Origin: Cochliopodium minus
Lineage: Eukaryota; Discosea; Himatismenida; Cochliopodiidae
Direction: 5' to 3'
Assembly (NCBI GenBank): GCA_024220525.1
Contig: JAMYWO010000147.1
Coordinates: 35,833-89,972, forward strand
Length of the DNA: 54,140 nt
Shown here: positions 1-11,741 of the stretch, in pieces
Layout: every line of letters starts with the position of its first letter
Numbering within the stretch: position 1 is the stretch's first letter
The notes under the pieces: model-generated
What the model was told of the DNA's origin: nothing
Databases searched by the model: none
Seen by the model: the letters and a program-made list of their open reading frames with translations, nothing else
Translations under genes and position numbers: made by a program

Positions 1-706
1 TATTTGATTGGTCGTGAGGAATAATTTGATGTAAGCATGAATAAATTTTTTTTTTTGAAAAGGTATTTTTTTTTTTTTTGAAAAATTATACTTCCTTTCT
101 TTTTTATGATTGAATAAAGTCCTTTTATAGATGGATAAATGCAAATGTGGGTTGGTGATTTCAAAAAATGTTTCCTTTCTTTCGAATCTCTTTTCATTTT
201 TTTTTTATTCGCAAAAACCTATTCAACAAAAAAAAATTTTAATGTGCTTTCAAGACATTGATCAAAAGGTGTCTCATATTAATATCAAATACATTTTAAA
301 CTTGAAGTAATTGAATAAATGAGATTATCAAATGTTCACCAAAATCGTCTTCCATGGAATTTATCTTTTTGGTTGCTATAATTGTTTTTATTCAACAAAA
401 TTGGCCAAAAAGAAAATGAAAGGGATTCACCAGAGATTCTTGAATATACTCATTTGCCTTTATGAAAATAAGCAATATTTTCAAAATTAAATTACCATTC
501 CTTTCTTTTAACAGTAAATTGAAATTATGCATACCATACAGAATTCAATCATTCCTATTCAAAATTTCCAATTCTCATTTTTTTTATTTTTTCGTTTAAA
601 ACGAGATAACCAATTATTTTAAATTTAACAAATTTCTGATTTACAATTTGTTTCAAATTGAAACTTTTATCCAGTTTAATTTATGCATCAAAATTCCCGT
701 TTTTTT
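1..706. repeat. Duplicated flank downstream of an SDR gene
   Basis: No gene is seen here. The stretch is nearly the same as 20127-20809: both carry the same order of short motifs, including ggattcaccagagattcttg at about 422 and 20525, and both run directly into exon 7 of an SDR gene on the minus strand. The similarity continues through the SDR exons to about 1369 and 21482. It is therefore the 3' flank of a segmental duplication about 1.3 kb long. Differences are mainly small indels in T and A runs, which suggests a recent duplication. Confidence 0.85.
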
Positions 707-1898
707 CTACCAAGCAATTTGTTTTCTGTCCCTCCAAAAAGTTCCGTTCTTTCCAATTTCGTTAGTAGTGGTAATAGACAACCAAAAAATTGTATCCGCT
801 CCTTCTGCAGCAGTTCTTGGTGCTAAAATATAAAAATAAAAATTTGGTAATTTTTTTTAAATAAAATATAATTTTAATTCTAAAAAAAAAAATTAGAAAC
901 CTCTTTCTCCTCCCATATCTGTTTTGCTATTTAGAATTTTAAACAAATAAAATTTAAAAGAAATTTTTTGTGTTACCACCAACCAGGGCAAACTTTTAAA
1001 AAATATTTTTAATGAAAAATTTTAAAGGATATATAAAAAAATTACCTGCAGCAACAAACAAAGAAGGATTTTGTTTGTGCAAATAACGTGTATACGTATT
1101 CAGAAGTACCTTTTTTTAAAAAAATTTTATTAAAAATAATAAAGGAAGTCCTGGAAATTTTTTTTTTAAAAAAAGATATACTTTGCTGACTTTGTATGTA
1201 TTTGGAGGAAATCCAGCAGATTTGAGTTGCTCTACGTTGTTTTCTTTGCCACACAACGAAATATAATCTTCTGCAACTTGGTGAATTTCTTTTAGTTTTA
1301 AATTGGAAAGCAGCTTTATTTTTACTTCATTAGAGTAAAAGTTTTGAAAATGGCCCTCGCCAGATGAAACTAAAGAAAATGAAATAAAAAAAATTAATAA
1401 AAGAATTATTGAATTATTATTTGTTTGTTTTACCATTCACTATTCTTCCATCTTTTTTGATGTATTCTATGAATTTCTCTGTCAATATAGCTGTTCCAAT
1501 GAAATTGCATCCAATTGTATCCCTTGCTATCTTCTCATTAATTCCCGATCCCTTGGTTGCATAACCTGCATTGTTAATCAACACATCGATCGAGTTTTTG
1601 CCATAATCCTTGTTGATAGTCTCAACAAATTCGTTGATAGAATTCTCAGAAGATAAATCAAGAGAATATGGAAAACAATTTTCAACCCCAAATTCCTCCA
1701 CTGCCTTCTTTGAATCCTCAATCTTTCTTGAGGTGATCAAAACATTATTTTCTTTCGATTTGATCAAAAGTTTTGCAACTTCCTTCCCAATTCCCCTATT
1801 TCCCCCTGTAACCTGAAAATGCAATAAAAAATTGATTTGGAAAAAAGAAAACTTTGAAAGAGAAAATATATTCGAACCAAAAAGATTTTCTTGCTCAT
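707..1898 (-). CDS. Carbonyl-reductase-like short-chain dehydrogenase, copy A (7 exons)
   Basis: Predicted NADP(H)-dependent short-chain dehydrogenase/reductase, closest in layout to CBR1-type carbonyl reductases (usual length about 277 aa; here 269). Exons on the minus strand: 1878-1898, 1434-1812, 1182-1369, 1046-1109, 977-992, 901-926, 707-822; all junctions are GT-AG and the frame closes. The start was chosen because the 21-nt first exon encodes MSKKIFL, which joins VTGGNRGIG to complete beta-1 and the Rossmann glycine motif. Other motifs are NNAG, NVSSG (catalytic Ser region), YKVSK (catalytic Tyr-Lys, about residues 192-196) and CPGWCKTDMGG. Exon 5 is only 16 nt and encodes the PGW core. 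The substrate is unknown. No targeting signal is seen, so the protein is probably cytosolic. The 3' half matches copy E and the 5' half matches copy B. Confidence 0.9.
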
Positions 1899-2280
1899 TT
1901 TTTTTTTTATTTTTATTATAAAAGGAGACAACTAATTATTTTAAATTTGAGAAATTTCTGATTTCAATCTCAAAGACTATTTTTAAGACAATTTTCTTTG
2001 GTGCAGAATCTCCTTACTCTTTAAACTTCCAAGTTCAATTATATTATGGTTTATTGGAATTTTATTAAAATTTACATAAAAATTTTTTTTAGACATGTCC
2101 AAATATTACAACTTTGTTAGCGGATATAAAATTTTTACTAAGAAAATTTGAACTGTTGTAATATTTTTGGACATCCCTAAATTTTTTTTTTATTTTATTA
2201 ATTATTTATTAATTATTTAATAAGGGGAGTTTGAAACAGTGTTAAAGATTCCATACTTTGGAAGAGATTGGACTTGTTAT

Positions 2281-3504
2281 CTACCAATCTATTTGTTTTC
2301 TGTCCCTCCAGAAAGTTCCGTTCTCTCCAATTTCGTTTGTAGGAGTAACAGACAACCAAAAGATACTGTCAGCTCCTTCCTCAGCAGTTTTAGGTGCTAA
2401 TTTTTAATAAAGGAAAAACAAAAAAATTATGATTTTAATTTTTTTTAAAAAATAAATTTATAAACCTTTTTCTCCTCCCATATCGGTTTTACTAATTAAA
2501 AAATTTTGTAAATTATTTTTAAAAATTATTATAAAAAGAAAGCTTTTTGTACCACCAACCAGGGCAAACTTTTTTTTAATGCAAAATATTTTTTAATGCA
2601 AAATTTTGAGAAAAAATAAAAAATTACCTGCAGCAACAAATAAAGAAGGATTGTGTTTGTGCAAATAGCGTGTATATGTATTGAGAAGTACCTTTTTTTA
2701 AAAAAATTTTATTTAAATAAAGGAAATCAGTCCTGGAAATAGTAAAGAAAAAAGAAAATATACTTTGCTGACTTTGTATGTGGAAGGAGGAAATCCAGCA
2801 GATTGCAACTTTTCTATGTTGTTCTCCTTTCCGCAGATGGAAATGAACTCTTCTCCTATTTTGTTAATTTCGTTGATGTCTAGATCAGAAAGAAACTTGA
2901 CTTTGAGTTCGTTTGAATAGTTACTTGCAATGGCACCAGCACCAGAAGAAACTTTATAAAATAATATTTAAATTAATTAAAAATTTCAAAATTATTTATT
3001 TCAGTGAATAAAATTTTTATTTTCAATTTGGTGTTTTACCATTCACTATTCTTCCATCTTTTTTGATGAAATCAATCAATCCCTCAGTTAATTTTATAGT
3101 ACCCAAGATGTTGCATCCAATTGTATCCCTTGCTATCTTCTCATTCACTTCAGATCCCTTGGTTGCATAACCTGCATTGTTAATCAACACATCGATCGAG
3201 TTTTTGCCATAATCCTTGTTGATAGTCTCAACAAATTCGTTGATAGAATTCTCAGAAGATAAATCAAGAGAATATGGAAAACAATTTTCAACCCCAAATT
3301 CCTCCACTGCCTTCTTTGAATCCTCAATCTTTCTTGAGGTGATCAAAACATTATTTTCTTTCGATTTGATCAAAAGTTTTGCAACTTCCTTCCCAATTCC
3401 CCTATTTCCCCCTGTAACCTGAAAATGCAATAAAAAATTGATTTGGAAAAAAGAAAACTTTGAAAGAGAAAATATATTCAAACCAAAAAGACTTTCTTGC
3501 TCAT
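2281..3504 (-). CDS. Carbonyl-reductase-like short-chain dehydrogenase, copy B (7 exons)
   Basis: Second intact member of the SDR family, in tandem with copy A on the same strand. Exons: 3484-3504, 3040-3418, 2764-2951, 2628-2691, 2553-2568, 2466-2491, 2281-2396. Every exon has the same length as in copy A (21, 379, 188, 64, 16, 26, 116 nt), giving 269 aa. Motifs kept: TGGNRGIG, NNAG, VSSG, YKVSK and PGWCKTDMGG. Exon 3 differs clearly from copy A (SNELKVKFLSDLDINEI against SNEVKIKLLSNLKLKEI) and matches copy D, so B and D form one subfamily. The first two-thirds of exon 2 is almost identical to copy A, suggesting gene conversion. Probable cytosolic oxidoreductase; substrate unknown. Confidence 0.9.
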
Positions 3505-3535
3505 TTTTTTTTTTTTAAAACTAGACAACCAATTA

Positions 3536-4045
3536 TTTTAAATTTAACAAATTTCTGATTTACAATTTGTTTCAAATTGAAACTTTTATCCAGTTTAATT
3601 TATGCATCAAAATTCCCGTTTTTTTCTACCAAGCAATTTGTTTTCTGTCCCTCCAAAAAGTTCTGTTCTTCCAATTTTGTTGGTATTGGTAATAGACAAC
3701 CAAACAATTGTATCCGCTCCTTCTGCAGTTCTTGGTGCTAAAATAAAAAATTAAAATTTGGCAATTTTAAATAAAATTTTATTGGAAATTTAATTTAAAA
3801 TATATAATTTTAATTCTAAAAAAAAAAAATTAGAAACCTCTTTCTCCTCCCATGTCTGTTTTGTTATTTAAAATTTTATACAAACAAATAAAATTTAAAA
3901 GAAAAATTTTGTTACCACCAACCAGGGCAAACTTTAAAAAAAATATTTTTGATGAAAAATTTCAAGGATTTATAAAATTACCTGTAACAAATAAAGAGGG
4001 ATTTCGAATGTGAATTATTGTTGTAAAAATATATAGAAGTACCTA
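3536..4045 (-). pseudogene. Truncated, decayed SDR copy C
   Basis: The 3' part of an SDR gene lies directly upstream of copy B. It has the same downstream flank (from 3536), an exon-7-like block (about 3632-3738), exon 6 (about 3838-3863), the 16-nt exon 5 (about 3917-3932) and a worn exon 4 (about 3981-4044). Exons 1-3 are absent. Exon 7 has lost one T in a run that is longer in copies A and E, which shifts the frame, and has lost one in-frame codon. The base change at the exon 6 acceptor turns AG into AA. Exon 4 no longer encodes the usual LHK.NPSLFVAA segment. It belongs to the A/E subfamily by its flank. Non-functional. Confidence 0.85.
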
Positions 4046-4496
4046 TTAAAAAAAATCAACTTAAATTAGTAAGAAATATAGATCAAAAAAAAAAGGGTAT
4101 TTACTTCATAAAAGAAGGGATCCTTTGGTTTTCAAAAGTGCTAACATTATAGGATCCCTTGCAAACAGAAATGTTGCACTTTTGAATAAAATATAATTAA
4201 TTTGAAAAAAAAAATATTGACACTTTTGTACCATGTTAGTTTAAAGTTGAAACTAATTATTATTTAAATGGAAACTCTCTTGTGTCTAAACTCAGGAATT
4301 TGTTTGGAAGGAATATTCATGGTAAAATTTTTCTTTCTAATATCATTCTCAAAAATCTATACCAAAATCATCCCTACATGTAATTATTTTCATTGTGGTT
4401 ATGATTATCTTGTTTTTTTCCATCACTTATTCTCATCTAATAATTTGTAAAATTATGAAATTGTATTCCATTTGCATAAAGGAAGATTAATTGAAT
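4046..4496. other. Intergenic, no supported gene
   Basis: AT-rich DNA after the decayed SDR copy. A 60-codon plus-strand frame at 4268-4450 has no recognisable features. It may be the eroded 5' end of the decayed gene at 4497-5211, but I cannot show this. The 9-mer ggatccctt/agggatcc occurs in inverted form near 4118 and 4151, a possible weak hairpin. Confidence 0.4.
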
Positions 4497-5211
4497 TTGA
4501 CAAAATATGGCGAAGGGTTTTCTCCCATCAATAGACATGAAGAAGTATAAAATTTTTCAAAAATGTGATACCTCTTTCAATACATACTTCTGGAATCATG
4601 TGAGCCCTGTAAAAGATAACTTCTACACAGACTTTAATCACGAAGAAAATTCTCTCAAGAATATCATTCTCTTCTGGCATGAATCAAAAACAACAAAATC
4701 GATCATAACTTTGAAACCTTATTGGTCTCATTTCTAATTCAAGAAGATCCAGTAAAGGCATCTTCAATTCATAAGGATGGTTATACAACTCAAGATAAAT
4801 GGATAAAATGTTTTTCTTGTAACGAAACGCTATTTTGAAAAGTATATTGAAAAAGTTCATGAAGATAAGCTCCAAAAAATACCAGAAAAAGAAAAAGTGA
4901 AAACTCCTGATCTTCTTATTAAACAAAATGACGATCTTGATCGTTACAAAGGCTCCAGTGAAAAAGAAGTTTCATGCAAAATAAATAATTACTCTGAATA
5001 CTTCAATTTCGACAAAGATAGAGTCATAGTCTATTACTCTGGGATTAGCTCTTCCGAACAATTTTTCAAACAAACGGAGACATTCAAAATCTCTGCAAAA
5101 GGACAAGAAGACAATTTTCTTGGGCTTGAAAGAACTCTGCATGATCAGAAATATTTCAGCTCTTATTTCATCTTTTTCTCTATACACTATTGGCTCAAAT
5201 GTGGACAATAA
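4497..5211 (+). pseudogene. Decayed protein-coding gene, family unknown
   Basis: Protein-like sequence runs through this stretch but jumps between frames. 4507-4737 reads ENSLKNIILFWHESK and similar. About 4718-4850 in another frame reads IHKDGYTTQDKWIKCFSC. From 4840 onward a third stretch includes EKVKTPDLLIKQNDDLDRY and KISAKGQEDNFLGLERTL. Base composition is richer in G and C than the surrounding spacer, as expected of former coding sequence. No intron borders join the pieces. I do not recognise the family. It lies next to SDR copies, as does the other decayed gene at 19222-20110. Confidence 0.5.
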
Positions 5212-5508
5212 AATAAAATCATCAAAACTCGCAAATGATAAACAAAAATAATTACCCAATAATTTTGCATAATTTTTTCTTTAAATCACCTTTGATTATC
5301 AAAATTCAATAAAAGATTTTTTTTTGTTAAATTGAATGTTTTTTTGTGCTCTTCTTTTTTTTTTTTTTGATGGTTGGCCTGAAAAATCGATGAGAATTAG
5401 AACATTTATCCGTTAACAAAGTTGTCATATACATGCTTTTGTTATAAATTAATTGTGGAAAGATTATATATGTTGAATTTCTTTTTAAAAATTATAAAAT
5501 AAATTATT
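5212..5508. other. Intergenic spacer
   Basis: AT-rich spacer between a decayed plus-strand gene and the 3' end of a minus-strand gene. No coding frame, RNA gene or repeat was recognised. Confidence 0.5.
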
Positions 5509-6017
5509 TTAGTTTAATAATAGATTCTTTATTTTTATAACTACATTATTCAATTTTTCTTTAAAATACTTTTCATCATATTTTTGATACTTCTTAAGAA
5601 ACTTCATCATATCGTCCAACAAATTGAGAATTTCCTTTTCCTTTTCATTTTTCAATCTTTTTATTTTATATTGTATTATCTCCAAATTTCCTTCCCATTT
5701 TTTGATATTCTCTAAAATACATGTTCTCTCCAACAAAAAGATGATCTTTTTGATCTTGGATACCTCTGATTCTTGATTTTTCTTAATGATATCTTGAATA
5801 TAAAATAAATTAAAAAAAAAAATTTTATATTTTGAAGATGATTGATTAATATAAAGCATATATGTTGTATATTTGGTTATATAGGATTTATATTTGTATC
5901 ATTTGAATGAAATTTTTTTTTTATTTGGGTACTTTTTTTATCATTCAATTCATTTTCTTCTTCTTCCGAATAACTTTCCCCACTATAAATATAATCTTCA
6001 TTATCTTCTTTATTCAT
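5509..6017 (-). CDS. Small acidic/coiled hypothetical protein (2 exons)
   Basis: Hypothetical protein of 122 aa. Exons: 5933-6017 and 5509-5792. The first exon starts with ATG at 6017 and encodes an acidic head containing SYSEEEENELNDK. The donor gtaccc follows, and the acceptor at 5793-5794 restores the frame (phase 1) into KKNQESEVSKIKKI. The second exon is charged and predicted helical or coiled (KWEGNLEIIQYKIKRLKNEK, KFLKKYQKYDEKYF). No domain is recognised. The acidic first exon of about 28 residues resembles in style the first exon of the ankyrin-like gene at 42165, but the bodies are not clearly related. The gene diverges from the MAK5 gene, with 226 bases between the two starts. Confidence 0.6.
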
Positions 6018-6243
6018 CTCTTTTTTTGAATATATCAAATATTATCAAAAATGTGATTTAGTTTGTTTGAGATATATTTTTCACTTGCAAAGTATTTGTC
6101 GTATTGAGGATACCAATTGATAAGACAGGGAAATTAATTTCTATCTTTTGACTCCTTCAAACGATTTTTTTTAATTTATTTATTCAATAAAAAAAAAAGA
6201 TAGCTCATATATTTAATTCCCTTTCCATATATACATCAAAGAA
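6018..6243. promoter_or_regulatory. Shared divergent promoter region
   Basis: 226 bases separate the start codons of the minus-strand hypothetical gene (6017) and the plus-strand MAK5 gene (6244). Both promoters must lie here or nearby. T-rich and A-rich tracts are present, but no specific motif can be assigned from one sequence. Confidence 0.45.
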
Positions 6244-9200
6244 ATGAATAGGAATAGAAATAATAGAAATAGATCCAATAATAACTTTAACAAATCTAAA
6301 TTTAAGCCCAACAATAAATTCAGCAACAAAAAAAGATCTAATAATAGAGCGGAAGAAGAAGAGAATGAAGAAAATAAGAATATAGATAGTTTTGAGGAAG
6401 AAATGAAAGATGAAATCAAAAACATTGGAAATAATCAAGAAAATAATAATAATGAAGAAAATGATGAGAACGATGAAGAAAATGATGAAGAAGAAGATGA
6501 TAACGAAGGATCTAATGGGGATGAAGATGATGGAATAAGCGAGAATGATGAATTTAGTGGAATCAATAAATTAAACTGGAAATCGGTGAATGTACCAAGT
6601 TTGACCAATAAAGATTCATTGGCGGATTTATTTGTGAGAATAGAGGAATATCAGCCACAAGAAGGAGAAAAGATAGTCTTTGGGAAAAATCTGTTGAATA
6701 AAATGTTACCAGAAAAGAATAAAAAAAGAAGCAGAAAAGAAGGAGAGGATGATGAAGGAGATGATCAAGATAATGATGAAGATGAAGTAGATGAAAATGA
6801 AAATGATGAAAATAATGAAGAGGATGAAGAAAATGATGAAAACAAAGAAGGAGAAGGAGAAGAAGAAGAGGAAATACAAGATTTGGGAAAGATGAAAGAA
6901 GAGAAAAAGTACAAGGTGAGAGGATCTGACATGGACAAGCAATTCTTCCCACAGACACCCAAAGCGTTTAATCCAACTCCAGAAGAAATAAAACAGATAG
7001 AATCAGACATGAAAGAATGGATAGACTTCAATTTGGACATCAGAATCTTGAAGGCTCTCCACGATAAAAAGTTCTTCATTCCCACCGAGATTCAGAAGAG
7101 GGCTCTCATTTCTTCCATCAGAGACTTCAAGGACATCATTGGTGCTGCGGAGACTGGTAGCGGTAAAACTTTGGCTTTCGGTATTCCTATGCTCCATATT
7201 TGGTGGAGAGATAGACAAAAAACTATCAAAAAATTCAAAGAAGAAAACAATATTGTGGATGGTAGTGATTTTTTCATTAAAAAATATTTTTATTTTTTAA
7301 TAAATATTGGTTTATAAGAATTATTTTTATTTTTATTTTTAATTAATTATTTTCACTTTAATTTAATTTTAATTTCAAAATTTCTAATTCCTTTTATTTT
7401 TTAATTTTTTGTATTTTTATTTTTTAATAAATATTGGTTTATAAGAATTATTTTAATTTTTATTTTTTAATTAATTATTTTCATTTTAATTTAATTTTAA
7501 TTTCAAAATTTCTAATTTTATTTATTTTTTATTCTTAATTCTTTAATAGATGAAAACGATCCTAACAAAGACTGTTTTATTCCTGGTGAAAAAAAGAAGG
7601 ACAAGAAAATGGTGGGATTGATTCTTACTCCTACAAGAGAGTTGGCTGTGCAAATCACAAAACATCTTTTGGATATTTCCGTCTATCTCCCTGTGCGTAT
7701 TGTTTCTATCATAGGAGGAATATCCGAAGACAAACAACTTAGATTATTGAACAATAGGCCCGAAATCGTGGTTGCAACACCTGGTAAGAAATTTTTTATT
7801 ATTTAAATCTTTTTTTTAATCTTTTTTAAACCATTTTTTAAATCATTTTTTAATTTAATTTAATTATTTTTAAATAAAATTTTTAATAGGTAGATTTTGG
7901 GATCTTTTTTCTAAGCATCATGATCATTTGGCAACTTATCCTTCCATAAGATTCTTGATATTTGATGAAGCAGATAGAATGGTAAACAACATCAAAAAAA
8001 AAATAATAAAGCTAAATTTTTTGTTATAATTATGTTTAAATTTTTTTGTTGGAAATTTTTTTTAGTTTTTATATTTGATTAAATTTTTATGTTTGAAAAT
8101 TTTTTTTTTTATTATTTTTAATTTTTTTTCCACATTTTTTTTTATTAATTCAAATTTTTTTTTTTTTATTAATTCAAATTTTTTTTTTAATTTTTTTGTT
8201 TGGAAAATTTTTTTTTTATTATTCTTTTTAAATTCCTTTTTTAAGGTTTCAGCAGGTCACTTCAGAAAGCTCTACTCGCTTTTAGGAAGACTTCCAGAAT
8301 GGAAAGCGCCGATCTCCAAGAAAAAGCAGCTCGCAGAGGAAGAAGAGAAGAAGGAAAGGGAAAACAGGAAGAGGCAAATCAAGAGGAGAGATCCGCTCGC
8401 CAACAAAGAGATCTACAAACTCGATGCCGAAGAAGTCAACGAAGATCAGAAGTGGCTTGTAAAGTTGGGTTACAGCATGTTTGATGACAACAGTGATGTT
8501 GGCAAACTCGAGTTAGAGCATAAGCGATGCACCTACCTTTATTCCGCCACCTTGACTTTGAACATGAAGGAGAGGTCTATGTCTACCAAACATATTTTGA
8601 AGTCTTCCAAGAACAACAAGAAGGCTTTCATCAAAAATATGATCAAAGGTAATTCGTTTCACCTCCCAATTTTGTTTTTCATTTTGTTTTTTTAAAATTT
8701 CTTCATCATTTTTTATTTTTTATTTTGAAAATTTAATTAAATTTTCTTCTTTTGATAATTTTTTACTTTCATTTTATAATCTTTATGTTTTTTACAATTT
8801 TATTTTTATTTTTAACATTTCTTATTTTTCTCCTTATTTGGAGTTTGATTTTTATCATTCTTTTTTGACCATTTTTTAATAATATTCAGTTTTATTCGAT
8901 ATTTTTTTAATTTGTCTATTTTTATTTCTTTTTCTTTTCCTTTTCTTCATTTTTTTATCATTTTAATTTTTTAATTTTCTATTATTTTTTTATCAAGAAT
9001 TTCCTTTTCTTTCATTTTATTAATTATTTTTTATTTGTGCTTAAAACTTCTCCATATTTAATCTTTTTTCAATTTTTTTTTTTTTTAAAAAATCTAAAAG
9101 GAAAACAAGCAGACAGCCAAGAAAAGCTCGAAGAAAGTCTCATCAAAAAGATGGATTTCCACAACAAAATCGAGCTGATCGACCTCACCTCCGAAACACG

Positions 9201-11430
9201 CGGAGTTGCCTCCTCCGTCTCCGAAGCCAAAATCGAATGTTCCGAAGAGATGAAGGACAACTACCTCTTCTACTTCCTCAAGAGATATTGTGGTATGGGA
9301 CACAAAACGATTGTTTTCGTCAACACCATCTCCACCATCCGAAAACTTTTGTCTCTTTACAAGCTTTTGGGTCTCAGTGTCTTTGGCATACATGGGCAGA
9401 TGCATCAGAAGCAGCGTCTCAAGAATCTCGACAAGTTCACCAAGCAGACTGACACTGGAAATGTTTTGATTGCTACTGATGTCGCATCCAGAGGTAACAA
9501 TTTTATTTTATTTAATTGAATTAATTATTTATGATTTTCATCATTTTATATTTATTTTATTTAATTTATTATTTTTATCATTATTTTTATAATTATTTTA
9601 TTTTTTTTATTTAAATTTGGATGAATTTATTTTTTTATTTTTGTCAATGTATTATTTTATATTTTTTTTTATGTGTTTTTTTTTCTAATATTAAAGATAA
9701 TTCCATAATTTGCCAAATTTATTTTTTTATTTTTTTATTTTTTTATTTTTTTATTTTTTTATTTTATTATTTTTATTATTTTTATTTTTTTATTTTTTTA
9801 TTTTTTTATTTTTTTATTTTTTTATTTTTTTATTTTTTTATTTTATTATTTTTATTTTATTTTTCATATTTTTGTAAAAAGGTATCGATATTCCGAAAGT
9901 AGACCACGTAGTTCACTACCAAATAGCATCATCAGCAGAAGTATACATCCACAGATCAGGAAGAACAGGAAGAGCAGGAGAGGAGGGAGTGTCCCTTTCG
10001 CTCGTCTCCCCTTCTGACGTCAGTACCTTTAAACATTTGAGTTTCTCTCTCAACAACAAGAAATGGATCAGATTTCCTATTGAACCTGGTTACATTGATC
10101 GTATTGCAAACCTTATATCTAAATGTAATAACTTTTTTATTTTTTAAATTTTATTTTTTAATTATTTTTTATTTTTTATTTTTTATTTTTTATTTTTTAT
10201 TTTTTATTTTTTTTTATTTCTTATTGAAATTTTTATTTTTAATTAAACTTTTTTCCCTTAGCCAAACAACTTGACCAACTACATCAAAAAAAGAGAAAAG
10301 AAACAGTAATTATTTTTTTTTTTAAAATATTTATTTTACCTACTTTATATAGTTTTTGATTATTTTTTACATTTATTCATTGTTACTTAGAGATTTTTTA
10401 TTTTTTATTTTTGATTATTTTTTATTTTTTATTAATTAAATTTATTTGTTCTTGCTTTAAAACTTTGTTTTTTTTTTCATTTTTTTTTTATTTTTTATTT
10501 TTTTATTTTATTTTTATTTTTATTTTTATTATTTTTATTATTTTTATTTTTATTATTATTATTTTTATTATTTTTTTATTTTTTTATTTTTTATTATGTT
10601 TTGTTTTTTATTTTTATTTTTTTTTAAAAAGGCAGGAACAAAGGTAGAAAGAGGAATAAAGAAAATAGATACTAAAAACGAAGTTTTACAAGATGATGAA
10701 GCAGATTCCGACGAAGAGGCATTCTACAAAAAGTTGGATCAAGACAAACTGTACACCAAGAGAGTCAGTCAGTTAGAAAACGAAATCAAAATGTTGACCC
10801 AACAGCCTCTCATTCCTCGTGGTGTTTCCACTTCTTTCATTACCAAAGGAAAGGAGTTTGAGGAAAAAGGTAATTACATTTTATTTTTATTTTGATTGTA
10901 ATTTTATTTTTATTTTGATTATTTTTCTATTTATTATTTTCTTTATTTTTTATTTTTTTATTAAGGGTTTTCATAATTAATTTCTTCAAAATTGTTTTTA
11001 ATTATTTTTTTTTAATAAATCCCGATTTTTTATTTTTTTTTTTAATTTTGATTTAATTTATTATCGTTTTTTCAAACAAAAAGCTCCAGTTCCAGGAGAA
11101 AAAACACCAACCAGACAAAAGTTAGAGAAGATGGAGTACGCCCTCAAAGTGATCGACAAAGAAAACAAGGTGAAAGAAGACAGAAGCGCCTTGGAAATCA
11201 TCAAAAAGAGAACTTCCAACCTACCTGAAAACCAGTCCGCTCAAAAGAAACGTGATAGAAACCAGAAGAATCATGTGGAGCTCGCTAAGAAGAGAAAGGA
11301 GAAGCAGGAGAGGAAGGATGAGAAGAAGCAGAAGAAGAGGAAGGCGAAGGAGATCAAGGAGAAGGCTAATCCTAACTTTCATAAGAAGCAGCTTCAGAAG
11401 AAGAACAAGAAGCAAAAAACTAAAAAATAA
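6244..11430 (+). CDS. DDX24/MAK5-like: DEAD-box RNA helicase MAK5/DDX24, ribosome assembly (9 exons)
   Basis: ATP-dependent RNA helicase of the MAK5/DDX24 family, a nucleolar factor for large ribosomal subunit assembly in other eukaryotes. Exons: 6244-7261, 7550-7783, 7890-7981, 8246-8648, 9101-9493, 9882-10124, 10262-10305, 10632-10869, 11084-11430; the frame closes to 1003 aa. A long Asn/Asp/Glu/Lys-rich N-terminus (about residues 1-260) precedes the Q motif (PTEIQKRAL), motif [10 protein letters not shown] (about 302), [19 protein letters not shown], an insert of about 100 residues, SAT (about 548), then [14 protein letters not shown] and [10 protein letters not shown] (about 736). The insert between DEAD and SAT is typical of DDX24/MAK5. 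The C-terminus is Lys-rich. Introns carry long T-rich TTTTTA-type repeats. Yeast MAK5 is 773 aa and human DDX24 is 859 aa; the extra length is in the low-complexity head. Confidence 0.95.
9714..9865 (+). repeat. T5-7A tandem repeat in a MAK5 intron
   Basis: Imperfect tandem repeat of tattttttattttttatt type inside intron 5 of the MAK5 gene. Similar blocks fill introns at about 10148-10220, 10480-10600, 15351-15475, 15651-15826 and 26515-26790 on this strand, and as the complement at about 52315-52430. In most cases the T-rich strand is the coding strand, like an extended polypyrimidine tract. The transporter gene at 15300-15830 is an exception. Confidence 0.85.
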
Positions 11431-11582
11431 AAGAGAAGAGGGGATTTTCAAATTTTATTTTTGTTTATTATTTTTTTTATTATTAAATTAAATTATTCAA
11501 AAAAAAAATGAATTCAGAGAAATATTTTAGATTTTAATTTGGTCTTAATTTGATATTAAATGAGGCTTTAAAATAGTTCTAT

Positions 11583-11741
11583 TTAATCACAATACATCAT
11601 TTCTTTGTCCAATATTTCTGCATTTGGAGGAGGATTATGAAATGTAGAATGGCATTTAATACATCTGTATTTATCTTCTTTATCATTTTCTGTTTTCATT
11701 ACCACCCGATGTTTACATTCATTTGCTTTATTATTATTCAT
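11583..11741 (-). CDS. 52-residue zinc-ribbon-like protein
   Basis: A single-exon frame too short for most gene finders. It starts ATG at 11741 after a poly-A leader and ends TAA at 11583. The sequence has a likely zinc site made of CKH, then CIKC, then HSTFH. The tail PPPNAEILDKEMMYCD follows. A second copy at 47451-47596 is strongly conserved at the protein level over YRCIKC, FHNPPPNAEILDK and MY.D, which supports coding status. Family and role are unknown. It lies tail-to-tail with MAK5 (152 bases apart) and head-to-head with the LRR-RING gene (161 bases). Confidence 0.65.
   Translation of the reverse strand: MNNNKANECKHRVVMKTENDKEDKYRCIKCHSTFHNPPPNAEILDKEMMYCD

Noticed and set aside
4684-5259. 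Minus-strand frames over the decayed gene at 4497-5211
   Set aside because: Short, Phe-rich and overlapping better protein-like text on the plus strand.
6205-7277. Minus-strand Leu/Phe-rich frames opposite the MAK5 N-terminus
   Set aside because: Shadows of GAA/GAT/AAT-rich codons of the acidic MAK5 head.
9621-10647. Frames of Phe/Tyr/Ile/Leu repeats that look like membrane proteins
   Set aside because: They translate T-rich intron repeats of the MAK5 gene.
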